NCBI RefSeq assembly: GCF_010686725.1
Contig: NZ_JAAGWZ010000003.1
Coordinates: 186,001-250,000 of the forward strand
DNA length: 64,000 nt
Reading direction: 5' to 3'
From: Galbitalea soli
GTDB lineage: Bacteria > Actinomycetota > Actinomycetes > Actinomycetales > Microbacteriaceae
Part shown: positions 8,903 to 16,335 of the stretch, piece by piece
How positions within the stretch are numbered: the first letter of the stretch is position 1
How the letters are laid out: each line of letters starts with the position of its first letter
Translations under genes and position numbers: made by a program
The notes under the pieces: generated by a model
Seen by the model: the letters and a program-made list of their open reading frames with translations, nothing else
Database searches by the model: none
What the model was told of the DNA's origin: nothing

Positions 8903-10156
8903 TTACTTCACCAGCGCTTCGAGGTTGGTCTGCTCAGCGGCGAGGATCGTCTTCGGGTCGGAAGTCGCCAGCGACTCGAGCTTCGAGTTGAAGTCGGTCA
9001 CCACGTCGGCAGAACCCTTGGCGGTCGGCACGCCCTTCGCGTAGTCCGCGCCGTTCAGGAACGGCACGAGCATCGGGTTGGCGGTCTTCCACTCGGCGGC
9101 GGCCGACTTGATCGACGGCATCGGGCCGAACGCCTTCGAGAAGGCGAGCTGGTCGGATGCGCTGGTCAGCTTCTCGACGAGCTTCAGCGCGGCCGTCTGG
9201 TTGGGGCTGTCAGCGGCGATGCCCCAGCAGTTCGTGAACTGAAGGGTTCCCTTTCCGGCGGGGCCCGCCGGCAGCTCGGCGATCTGGTACTTCACGGAGG
9301 GGAAGTCGGTCGACATCGCGCCGGTGATCCAGTTGCCCTCGATCGTCATCGCGGCCAGGCCCTTGCCGAACGCCTCGCCACCCCATCCCGCGCCGACGTC
9401 CTTCGCGTATTTGAGGGTGCCGGCGTTCAGCAGCTTCTTCACCTCGGTGAGCCCCGCGACGTTCTCGGGGGTGTCTGCGGTGGCCTTGGTGCTCGTGGCG
9501 TTCATGAGGTTGCCGCCGGCCTGCGTCATGAAGGCGCCGATGCGGGCGTACTCGCCGCCGATCGCGAGACCCACGTGCTTGGGCGTCGTGAGCTTCTTCG
9601 CGACGGTCTCGAGCTGCGCCCAGGTGGTGGGGATGTCGGCGTCGGTGAGGCCCGCCGCCTTCCACATGTCGGTGTTGATGATGAGACCGAGGGTGGAGAA
9701 GTCCTTGGGAGCGCAGTAGAACTTGCCGTTGTAGGTGAAGGACTGCACGAGGCTCGGGTAGAAGTCGCTCTTGTTAGCGAGCTTGTCGCCGTAGGCGAGC
9801 AGCGAGCCGTTGGAGGCGAATCCCGCGAGCTGGTCGGTGGAGAGGTAGAAGACGTCCGCGGGCTTGCCCGAGGAGAACCCCTGGGAGAGCTGCTGCGCGA
9901 GGTTGCTCGCGACCGTGACGGTCGCCTTGGTGCCCGACGAGGATGACCAGTCGGCGACGGCGGAGTCGACCGCCTTCGTCTCCGCGTCGCCGCTCGATCC
10001 GATGAGCACGGTGAGTGGCTTGGAGGACTTGGTGAGTCCATTGCTCGTGCTGCCGCCCGAGCTGTTGCCCGAGAAGCCGGAGCCGCAGGCGGTCAGTGCG
10101 AGCGCGCCCGCGATGGCCAGGGCGCCGGCGGTGAACCAGCGTGTGCGTCTTTGCAT
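8903..10156 (-). CDS. Extracellular sugar-binding lipoprotein
   Basis: 417 residues with a lipoprotein signal peptide: MQRRTRWFTAG, a hydrophobic core, and lipobox LTAC, so it is anchored outside the membrane to deliver sugar to the two permeases. The body is an extracellular solute-binding protein family 1 fold with hinge-type segments. I chose the ATG at 10156 because the signal peptide starts there and AGGAGA precedes it by 6 nt. A second in-frame ATG at 10285, behind a strong AAGGGAGG, would add 43 residues before the signal peptide (see findings). Confidence 0.92.
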   Translation of the reverse strand: MQRRTRWFTAGALAIAGALALTACGSGFSGNSSGGSTSNGLTKSSKPLTVLIGSSGDAETKAVDSAVADWSSSSGTKATVTVASNLAQQLSQGFSSGKPADVFYLSTDQLAGFASNGSLLAYGDKLANKSDFYPSLVQSFTYNGKFYCAPKDFSTLGLIINTDMWKAAGLTDADIPTTWAQLETVAKKLTTPKHVGLAIGGEYARIGAFMTQAGGNLMNATSTKATADTPENVAGLTEVKKLLNAGTLKYAKDVGAGWGGEAFGKGLAAMTIEGNWITGAMSTDFPSVKYQIAELPAGPAGKGTLQFTNCWGIAADSPNQTAALKLVEKLTSASDQLAFSKAFGPMPSIKSAAAEWKTANPMLVPFLNGADYAKGVPTAKGSADVVTDFNSKLESLATSDPKTILAAEQTNLEALVK

Positions 10157-10306
10157 TGTGTTTCTCCTAGTGGGGTGTGGCAGGCGGGAGCCTATGCCGT
10201 GGGGTGGGACAGCGGAGGGATTTGCGTGAGGGGAGGAGGCGGCACCGCGGGCCGCGAGTGCGCCCGGCATGGTGATCTGCGCCATGGTCATCCTCCCTTG
10301 GATTTC

Positions 10307-10320
10307 TTTGATCGTTCAAA
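10307..10320. promoter_or_regulatory. LacI-family operator-like site 1
   Basis: TTTGATCGTTCAAA is a near-perfect 14-bp palindrome that differs at one position from the second site 35 bp away. It lies between the divergent lacI-type gene and the sugar operon, just upstream of the AAGGGAGG that precedes the 10285 ATG. The 302-bp gap between the two genes holds nothing else that I recognise. Confidence 0.65.
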
Positions 10321-10341
10321 CTTTGCTCGCGTCTACCGCGA

Positions 10342-10355
10342 TTTGATCGATCAAA
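10342..10355. promoter_or_regulatory. LacI-family operator-like site 2
   Basis: TTTGATCGATCAAA is a perfect 14-bp palindrome with the central CG step typical of LacI/GalR operators. Its centre is 35 bp from site 1, about 3.3 helical turns, so two dimers could bind the same face of DNA. It is the likely target of the adjacent LacI-type regulator, controlling both the sugar operon and its own gene. Confidence 0.7.
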
Positions 10356-10458
10356 CTACGCTATGACCATAGGCACCGGCCTGTGGATATGTCAAGCCGC
10401 CCGGTCGGCTCGGTGCAGTATCGTGACTCCGACGATCCGCGAACAGGAAGGACGACGC

Positions 10459-11496
10459 ATGGCACACCTTCCCACCGTGCTCGATGTCGGCCGCATCGCG
10501 GGCGTCTCCCGGCAGACCGTCTCCAACGTCATCAACACCCCCGATATCGTCAAGCCGGAGACGCGGGAGCGGGTCGAGGCGGCGATCGCTCAGCTGGGTT
10601 ACCGGCCCCACGCCTCCGCGCGCCGACTACGCACGCAGAAGAGCTCCACCCTGGGGATCCGGCTCGATCCGATGGCCAACGGCATCTCGGGTGCCGTGCT
10701 CGACCGGTTCCTGCACGCGGTCACCGAGCAGGCCGATCGGCGGGGCCTTCGCGTCATGCTGTTCACGGCCGACTCGCCCGAAGACGAGATCGAGCAGTTC
10801 GCGCGCATGCGCGATGGCGCCGACGTCGACGCCTTCATCCTCACCTCCACCTTCTACCGCGACCCGCGCACCGAGTGGCTGATCGCCAACGGCGTCCCCT
10901 TCGTGACCTTCGGCCGCCCGTGGGGCATCGACGACATGAACGACCCGCGGCACCTCTGGGTCGACGTCGACGGCTGGAGCGGAGTGCACCAGGCGACGGA
11001 GCACCTGCTCGGTACGGGCATCCGCCACATCGCCTACCTGGGCTGGCCGAGCCCGTCGGGCACCGGGGATGACCGCCGCCGCGGCTGGCGCGAGGCGATG
11101 GTGACCCGGTCCCACCTCTCCGAGCTCGAACTCGACGCGCTCGCCATGGTGGCGGAGGATGGCGTGGGCAATGGCCGCGCCGCGGTCGAGGCGCTGCGGG
11201 CCACCGGCACGCCCGTGGAGGCGATCGTGTGCGCCAGCGACTCGCTGGCGCTCGGCGCGGCGCTCGCGGTGGGCGCCGATATCCCCGTGATCGGCTACGA
11301 CAACACGCCGGTCGCCGAGGCGGTCGGGCTCTCCAGTGTGGAACAGCCGCTCGATGAGGTCGCCGCCGGGGTGCTCGAACTGCTGATGGGTCCGACGGGC
11401 GCGGATGTGCTCGATCGCGACGCCGCGGCGGGGGTGCCCCGCCATCGCCTCGTCACGCCGCGTCTGGTCGTGCGCGAACGCAGCACGCTGCTCTGA
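10459..11496 (+). CDS. LacI-family transcriptional regulator
   Basis: 345 residues. An N-terminal helix-turn-helix and hinge (TVLDVGRIAGVSRQTVSNVIN, then GYRPHASARRLRTQ) are followed by a periplasmic-binding-protein-like effector domain. The ATG at 10459 is preceded by AGGAAGG. It probably represses the divergent ABC/glycosidase operon until the transported sugar binds. The two palindromes at 10307 and 10342 are its likely operators. The effector sugar is unknown. Confidence 0.93.
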   Translation: MAHLPTVLDVGRIAGVSRQTVSNVINTPDIVKPETRERVEAAIAQLGYRPHASARRLRTQKSSTLGIRLDPMANGISGAVLDRFLHAVTEQADRRGLRVMLFTADSPEDEIEQFARMRDGADVDAFILTSTFYRDPRTEWLIANGVPFVTFGRPWGIDDMNDPRHLWVDVDGWSGVHQATEHLLGTGIRHIAYLGWPSPSGTGDDRRRGWREAMVTRSHLSELELDALAMVAEDGVGNGRAAVEALRATGTPVEAIVCASDSLALGAALAVGADIPVIGYDNTPVAEAVGLSSVEQPLDEVAAGVLELLMGPTGADVLDRDAAAGVPRHRLVTPRLVVRERSTLL

Positions 11497-11534
11497 CGTG
11501 CGCCGCGTAGGTGCTCTGACGCGCGCCGCACCGA

Positions 11535-13724
11535 CTACGAGTCGTCGCGCTTAGCGGCCTCGCGCTCGGCCGACTTCTTCGCGGCGGCGAGCTGCTCCGC
11601 CGACTTTTTGGCGGCTGCCGACGCCTGCGCCGAACTGCGCCGCGTCGCCGTCTTCGACCGGGTTCGCGTGGCGGTGCCGCCGCGGCCGCCGGTGGTCTCA
11701 CCGGGGTGACGGGCAGGTGGCATGGCCTTGCGCACGATCGGCTGGGGCGGACGAATCGGCTCACCGCGCCGATCCTGACCGGGCACGGGACGCGAGCGAC
11801 GCCCGTAGATGAGTTCGGAGGAGTCGAGCAACCACGGCACGAGGGCGATGACGACGCCGTGCACGAGCATGAGCTTGTGGCGGATCCGGCGCGACTTGTG
11901 GTTGTGGAGGAGCGTCTCCCACCAGTGGCCGACGATGAAGAGCGGCGTGTAGATGGTGACGACCTCGGAGCCGAAGTCCTCGCGCCGCTTCTTTATGTAC
12001 TTGATCAGCGGCATGCTGATCTCGCGATAGGGCGAGTCGATGATGCGCAGCGGAATCTTGATGTTCTGCTCGATCCAGTGCTCCTGCAGCCGACGCGTCT
12101 CCTCGTCGTCGATGGAGACGTGGATCGCCTCGATGCTGTCGTGGCGCGCCGCGATCGCGTAGTCGAGCGCCTTCAGCACCGGCTTCTGCATGCGTCCCAC
12201 GAGCACGATCGCGTGGTCGCCGGTGGCGCCGAAGGTGGTCGTGGGATCGACCTCGATCTCCTTCTCCACGTCGCGGTAGTAGCGGTTGACGCCGAGCATG
12301 AGGGTGAACAGGATCGGCATCATGATGAACACCAGGTAGGCACCGTGCGTGAACTTGGTGATCGTCACGATGACGAGCACGGTCGCCGTGAAGAAGGCGC
12401 CCACCGAGTTGATGCACAGGCTGCGGATGACCGAGCCGCGGTTGGGCGTGCCACCCCGCAGCAGCCGGATCCAGTGGCGGATCATCCCCGTCTGACCCAG
12501 CGTGAACGACACGAACACGCCGATGATGTAGAGCTGGATCAGGCTCGTGACGTTGGCCTGGTAGATCACCAGTAGGATGGCCGCGGCGAGCGCCAGCAGC
12601 AGCACGCCGTTGGAGTAGATGAGGCGGTCGCCGCGGGTGGAGAGCGACTTCGGGGCGTAGCGATCCTGTGCGAGCACGGAGCCGAGGAGCGGGAAGCCGT
12701 TGAACGCGGTGTTGGCCGCGAGCAGCAGCACTGCCGCGGTGGTGGCCTGCACGACGAAGAACATGACGGTGTTGTTGCCGAACACCGCCGAGGCGATCTG
12801 GGCGATCAGCGAGCGCTGCGGAGCGACCTCGCAATTGGCGAACCCGATCAGGTCGCAGGCGGTCTGCGCGTAGTGCACGCGGCTGATGAGGGCGACGGTG
12901 GTGAGCCCGGCGAAGAGCGCGATCGCGATGCTGCCCATGAGCACGAGCGTCTTCTGCGCGTTCTGGATCTTGGGGCGGCGGAACGCCTGCACGCCGTTCG
13001 ACACGGCCTCGACGCCCGTGAGGGCGGAGCATCCGCTCGAGAAGGCGCGCAACAGAAGGAGGACGAAGCCCGCCTGGGCGACACTCTCGGGCTTGACGCT
13101 GTAGACCGCGGATTCGGCGACGGGCACGTGGCCGAGCAGGATCTGAACGAGCGCGGTGACGATCATGACCAGGATGCTCGCGATGAAGAGGTACGTCGGC
13201 AGCGCGAAGGCCTTGCTCGACTCGCGAACTCCGCGGAGGTTGACTCCGGCGAGCAGGATGATGAAGAAGATCGCGATCTCGACGCGGAACTCGTTGAGCA
13301 CCGGGAACGCGGAGATGATGTTGTCGACGCCGCTCGCCACCGAGACGGCGACGGTGAGCACGTAGTCGACGAGCAGGGCGGAGGCGACGATGAGACCCGC
13401 CTTCTCGCCCAGGTTCTTGCGGGCGACCTCGTAGTCGCCGCCGCCGCTGGGGTAGGCCTTGACGAGCTGGCGATACGACAGCACGACGACCGCGAGCAGC
13501 AGGATGACCGCCGCAGCCACCCACGGCGCGAAGCTCAGGAACGCGAGCCCGCCGAGCAGCAGGATCATCAGCAGTTCTTGCGGCGCGTAGGCCACGGAGG
13601 AGAGCGCGTCGCTCGCGAAGATGGGGAGCGCGAGGTGCTTGGGGAGCAGCTGCCCCTCAAGCTTGTCCGAGGGAAGCGGTTCTCCGAGGAAGAACCGCTT
13701 CGGCGATCGGGCTTCGTTAGTCAC
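11535..13724 (-). CDS. APC-superfamily transporter, KimA-like potassium importer candidate
   Basis: 729 residues. The segments FASDALSSVAYAPQE and YRQLVKAYPSGGGDYEV and a cytosolic domain after about 12 membrane helices resemble Bacillus KimA (YdaO), a c-di-AMP-controlled K+ symporter; many databases simply label this group APC amino-acid permease. After roughly residue 640 comes a basic tail rich in Arg, Lys and Ala (AAAKKSAEQLAAAKKSAERE), longer than KimA and resembling histone-H1-like tails. The GTG start is directly downstream of a good promoter, implying a leaderless mRNA. The substrate (K+ or amino acid) is inference. Confidence 0.75.
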   Translation of the reverse strand: MTNEARSPKRFFLGEPLPSDKLEGQLLPKHLALPIFASDALSSVAYAPQELLMILLLGGLAFLSFAPWVAAAVILLLAVVVLSYRQLVKAYPSGGGDYEVARKNLGEKAGLIVASALLVDYVLTVAVSVASGVDNIISAFPVLNEFRVEIAIFFIILLAGVNLRGVRESSKAFALPTYLFIASILVMIVTALVQILLGHVPVAESAVYSVKPESVAQAGFVLLLLRAFSSGCSALTGVEAVSNGVQAFRRPKIQNAQKTLVLMGSIAIALFAGLTTVALISRVHYAQTACDLIGFANCEVAPQRSLIAQIASAVFGNNTVMFFVVQATTAAVLLLAANTAFNGFPLLGSVLAQDRYAPKSLSTRGDRLIYSNGVLLLALAAAILLVIYQANVTSLIQLYIIGVFVSFTLGQTGMIRHWIRLLRGGTPNRGSVIRSLCINSVGAFFTATVLVIVTITKFTHGAYLVFIMMPILFTLMLGVNRYYRDVEKEIEVDPTTTFGATGDHAIVLVGRMQKPVLKALDYAIAARHDSIEAIHVSIDDEETRRLQEHWIEQNIKIPLRIIDSPYREISMPLIKYIKKRREDFGSEVVTIYTPLFIVGHWWETLLHNHKSRRIRHKLMLVHGVVIALVPWLLDSSELIYGRRSRPVPGQDRRGEPIRPPQPIVRKAMPPARHPGETTGGRGGTATRTRSKTATRRSSAQASAAAKKSAEQLAAAKKSAEREAAKRDDS

Positions 13725-13732
13725 GAGGGGCT

Positions 13733-13760
13733 AGCGTACACCGCAGCCTGCAACAGTCAA
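13733..13760 (-). promoter_or_regulatory. Promoter of the KimA-like gene
   Basis: Read on the minus strand, TTGACT (13760-13755) and TACGCT (13738-13733) are separated by 16 bp, close to the sigma-70-like consensus. Transcription would begin within a few bases of the GTG at 13724, so the mRNA would be nearly leaderless. It makes the gene independent of the padR operon upstream. Confidence 0.55.
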
Positions 13761-13788
13761 ACGGGGTGCGCTCTCCTTTATTCCCCCG

Positions 13789-14430
13789 TCACTTCGCGGG
13801 GTCGTGGGGATGCTCCCGCAGGCTCTCGGCCACCGAGCGCCGCACGGTCTCCAGCCCCTCGCGCAGTGCGTCGACCGTGCGGGCCGACAGCGCGCCGCGC
13901 GCATCGGCCGAGCGGAGCTCCGCGCGGAGGTCCGCTCGGAAGGTCGAGAGCGCGACGTCGGCGTCCTGCAACAGGGCACGCACCTCCGTGCGCACGCCCG
14001 AGAGGTCGGCCTTCGTCGACGTGCCGGCGCGCTTCGCCTCCGCGGAGGCCTCGCGCGCGGCCGAAGCGAGGTCGGCGCGCAGCGACTTCATCGCCGATCC
14101 GACGGACTCGCGCACCTCGTCGGCGAGACGACGCACGGTGTCGGTGACCTCGTCCTCGATCCCGCCCAGCTCGGACTCGCGGGCCGCGAGCTCGGCGCGC
14201 CCGGCATCCGTGATCGCGTAGACGGTCTTGCGGCCATCCGCCGACCCCGTGATGAGGCCGTCCTCCTCGAGCTTCGCGAGCCGCGGATAGATGGTGCCCG
14301 CACTGGGAATGTAGGTGCCGCCGAATCGGTCACCCAGTGCCTGGATGAGCTCGTAGCCGTGGCGGGGCGACTCGGCGAGCAGGCTGAGCAGGTAGAGCCG
14401 CAGATGGCCGTGCCCGAACGCCGGCGTCAT
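13789..14430 (-). CDS. PadR-family transcriptional regulator
   Basis: 213 residues. The N-terminal winged helix is clear (HLRLYLLSLLAESPRHGYELIQAL, then SAGTIYPRLAKLEEDGLI and GRKTVYAITDAG). After it comes a long charged helical region, residues ~80-213, likely to be a coiled coil for dimerisation. The start overlaps the stop of the DUF4097 gene as ATGA, so both proteins are probably made from one mRNA. PadR proteins usually repress their own operon; a tandem TATATCGCG motif upstream of the operon is the candidate operator. Confidence 0.9.
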   Translation of the reverse strand: MTPAFGHGHLRLYLLSLLAESPRHGYELIQALGDRFGGTYIPSAGTIYPRLAKLEEDGLITGSADGRKTVYAITDAGRAELAARESELGGIEDEVTDTVRRLADEVRESVGSAMKSLRADLASAAREASAEAKRAGTSTKADLSGVRTEVRALLQDADVALSTFRADLRAELRSADARGALSARTVDALREGLETVRRSVAESLREHPHDPAK

Positions 14431-15239
14431 GACACGCTCGTCGTGACGTGGGTGTGCAGGATCGACACGTCTCCGCTCACGGTGTTGGCGCGGAACTCCA
14501 GCCAGGCGCCGTCGAGCTCGCCGTAGCGGCCGGTGTACGCGCCGCGCACGCCGGTGATGCGGGAATCATCCAGTTGCAGTTTTCCGCTCACGGTGTTGAT
14601 GCGGTACTGGGCGCCGTAGCCGACCTGCAGGCGCGCGGTGACGTTGCCGCTGACCGTGTTGACGCGGATCTCGTCGGGATGCCCGCTGAGGTCGAGGAAG
14701 ACGTCGCCGCTCACCCCATCCGCAGTGAACTGCTCGATCGCGCCGGTGACCGTGGTGTCGCCACTCACCGTGTGCACGCTCACGCGCCCCGTGTGGTTGC
14801 GCAACGAGATCTCGCCGTTCACCGCGTTGAGCGACAGCGCGCCGGTGACGCCGTCGACCACGAGGTCGCCGCTCACCGTGCTGATGGTGGCGTCGCTGCG
14901 CAGACCGCTGATGAGGGCGCTCGCCGTCACCACGCCGAACTTCAGCGCGATCGCGCGCGGCACGACGATGCTGATGTCGGCTTTGGCCGATCCGTTGAAG
15001 CTCCGGAACACGTCGATGAAGTTGTCCCAGCGAAGCTGCGGATGATCGATCTCGAGCGAGTCGCCGTCCAGCACGATCTTGAGCTCCTTGCCACTCACCG
15101 AGTGCACCTCGACCCGCGCCGTCGGCTCGTCGTGCGCGACGATGTCGACCTGTCCGCCGATGAGGCTCACCTTGAGCCGGCTCAGCCGTTCGATGTCGAT
15201 GACCTTGGGGCCGTCGACCAGCCACTTCTCTCGTTCCAT
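14427..15239 (-). CDS. DUF4097-type beta-strand repeat protein
   Basis: 270 residues built of repeated short beta strands with the recurring VSG motif (TVSGDLVVDG, TVSGDTTVTG, TVSGNVTARL), characteristic of DUF4097/adhesin-like right-handed beta-solenoids. No signal peptide or membrane helix is visible, so it appears cytoplasmic. Function is unknown; pairing with a PadR regulator is frequent for this family and suggests envelope-stress sensing or regulator binding. It is the first gene of the two-gene operon. Confidence 0.85.
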   Translation of the reverse strand: MEREKWLVDGPKVIDIERLSRLKVSLIGGQVDIVAHDEPTARVEVHSVSGKELKIVLDGDSLEIDHPQLRWDNFIDVFRSFNGSAKADISIVVPRAIALKFGVVTASALISGLRSDATISTVSGDLVVDGVTGALSLNAVNGEISLRNHTGRVSVHTVSGDTTVTGAIEQFTADGVSGDVFLDLSGHPDEIRVNTVSGNVTARLQVGYGAQYRINTVSGKLQLDDSRITGVRGAYTGRYGELDGAWLEFRANTVSGDVSILHTHVTTSVS

Positions 15240-15278
15240 GGGGTGCCTCCGTTCGGCGCCGCGCGCCCTGTGCTGATG

Positions 15279-15321
15279 ATCGCGTTATATCGCGTTGTGC
15301 TGAAATCACGATATATCGCGT
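15279..15321. promoter_or_regulatory. Tandem TATATCGCG operator candidate
   Basis: TATATCGCG occurs at 15286-15294 and again at 15312-15320, 26 bp apart; the second copy contains the perfect palindrome CGATATATCG (15309-15318). This AT-rich patch lies 40-80 bp upstream of the DUF4097-padR operon and is the most likely PadR binding region. The neighbouring tipA-like gene starts further downstream on the other strand. Confidence 0.5.
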
Positions 15322-15353
15322 CTTGCCAGCGCGCAAGAGGCGAAAGACACCCC

Positions 15354-15384
15354 TTGCACGTGACGCGGCGTCAACTTGTAGCGT
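15354..15384 (+). promoter_or_regulatory. MerR-type promoter of the tipA-like gene
   Basis: TTGCAC (15354-15359) and TAGCGT (15379-15384) are separated by 19 bp, the over-long spacing characteristic of MerR-family promoters. The spacer holds a perfect dyad, TGACGC-G-GCGTCA (15361-15373), as the expected regulator site. The -10 box ends 6 nt before the ATG at 15391, so the transcript would be leaderless and the gene autoregulated, as known for tipA. Confidence 0.75.
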
Positions 15385-15390
15385 CGAGCC

Positions 15391-16158
15391 ATGACGCCGA
15401 ACCGCCCCCGGGACTGGTCGATCCAGGAGATCGCCCGACTCACCGGCACCACCTCCCGCACACTGCGCCACTACGGCGAGATCGGGCTGCTGCCGGCGAC
15501 GCGCACGGGCGCCGGGGGCATCCGCTTCTACGACGCGGGGGCGCTCACCCGCCTGCAGCGCATCCTGCTGCTTCGCCAGCTCGGGCTCGGTCTCAGCACC
15601 ATCGCCGAAGTGCTCGCGGGCGAGGCCGACGACGGGGCGGCGCTGCGCACCCACCTGGAGCTGCTGCGGCGGGAACAGGAGCGGATCGGGCGGCAGATCG
15701 CCTCGGTCGAGACGACCATCCAGGCACTCGATGACAAGGAGGACATCATGGCGGACGCCATGTTCGACGGATTCGACCACACCCGGCACGAGACCGAGGT
15801 CACCGAGCGCTGGGGAGCAGACGCCTACGCCAAGGGGGACCGCTGGTGGCGGGCGATGACCGCGGATGACCGCCGCGCCTTCACCGAGGAGCACCGCGCG
15901 ATCGCCCGCGACTACGCCGCCGCTCGGGCCCGCGGCGTCGACCCGACCGACCCCGAGGTGCGCGCCGTCGTGCTGCGCCACATCGCCTGGCTGGACCGTA
16001 CGGCGGAGATCACCGGGGGCCGCGTCACCGCGGCGCGGCTCCGAGGGCTCGGCGACATGTATGCGGGCGACCCGCGCTTCGCGGTGGGCTACGGGGGAGC
16101 CGCGGGGGCCGACTACGTTCGGGCCGCTCTGCGGGCGGTCGCCGACGAGCTCCCCTGA
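15391..16158 (+). CDS. TipA-like MerR regulator with TipAS ligand-binding domain
   Basis: 255 residues, close to the 253 of Streptomyces lividans TipAL. An N-terminal MerR winged helix (WSIQEIARLTGTTSRTLRHYGEIGLL) and a coiled dimerisation helix to about residue 118 are followed by a TipAS antibiotic-recognition domain (residues ~120-255, with HRAIARDYAAARARGVDP). TipAS domains bind thiopeptides and other large drugs. The domain here contains no Cys, so covalent capture of thiostrepton as described for TipA is not possible. An internal start could yield the ligand domain alone. Confidence 0.88.
   Translation: MTPNRPRDWSIQEIARLTGTTSRTLRHYGEIGLLPATRTGAGGIRFYDAGALTRLQRILLLRQLGLGLSTIAEVLAGEADDGAALRTHLELLRREQERIGRQIASVETTIQALDDKEDIMADAMFDGFDHTRHETEVTERWGADAYAKGDRWWRAMTADDRRAFTEEHRAIARDYAAARARGVDPTDPEVRAVVLRHIAWLDRTAEITGGRVTAARLRGLGDMYAGDPRFAVGYGGAAGADYVRAALRAVADELP
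15736..15750 (+). promoter_or_regulatory. Internal ribosome binding site and start for a TipAS-only product
   Basis: AAGGAGG at 15736-15742 lies 5 nt before an in-frame ATG at 15748 (codon 120). Initiation here would give a 136-aa protein made only of the ligand-binding domain. S. lividans tipA is known to produce the short TipAS protein in the same way. Confidence 0.65.
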
Positions 16159-16206
16159 GCGGCGGATGCGCGCGCCGCGGCGGCCCGGCGCCTGCGGCCC
16201 GGACCG

Positions 16207-16231
16207 GGCGCCCGGTGTCGCGCCGGGCGCC
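16207..16231. terminator. Hairpin terminator candidate between convergent genes
   Basis: GGCGCCCGG (16207-16215) pairs perfectly with CCGGGCGCC (16223-16231) around a 7-nt loop. It lies between the stop of the tipA-like gene and the convergent microprotein. No U-run follows on either strand, as is common in high-GC actinobacteria. Confidence 0.55.
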
Positions 16232-16233
16232 GC

Positions 16234-16335
16234 TCAGCGGGCGGGCAGTCGGTGGTAGTCGTCCGTCGCGATCGCGTGGGCGGTCGCCAGCACGGCCCAG
16301 ACGGTGAGCGCGGCGAGCGAGATCAGCATGGTCAT
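16234..16335 (-). CDS. 33-aa membrane microprotein coupled to YczE
   Basis: The peptide starts MTMLISLAALTVWAVLATAH and ends DDYHRLPAR: one membrane helix with a short polar cytoplasmic or exposed end. Its ATG overlaps the yczE stop as ATGA and GGAGGTG sits 5 nt upstream, a strong ribosome site inside the end of yczE. The composition and the strong initiation signal argue that it is real. Function is unknown; an accessory subunit of the YczE membrane protein is plausible. Confidence 0.6.
   Translation of the reverse strand: MTMLISLAALTVWAVLATAHAIATDDYHRLPAR

Noticed and set aside
13725-13788. A c-di-AMP (ydaO) riboswitch before the KimA-like gene
   Set aside because: Only about 64 bp separate it from padR and the predicted transcript is leaderless, leaving no room for the ~120-nt aptamer.
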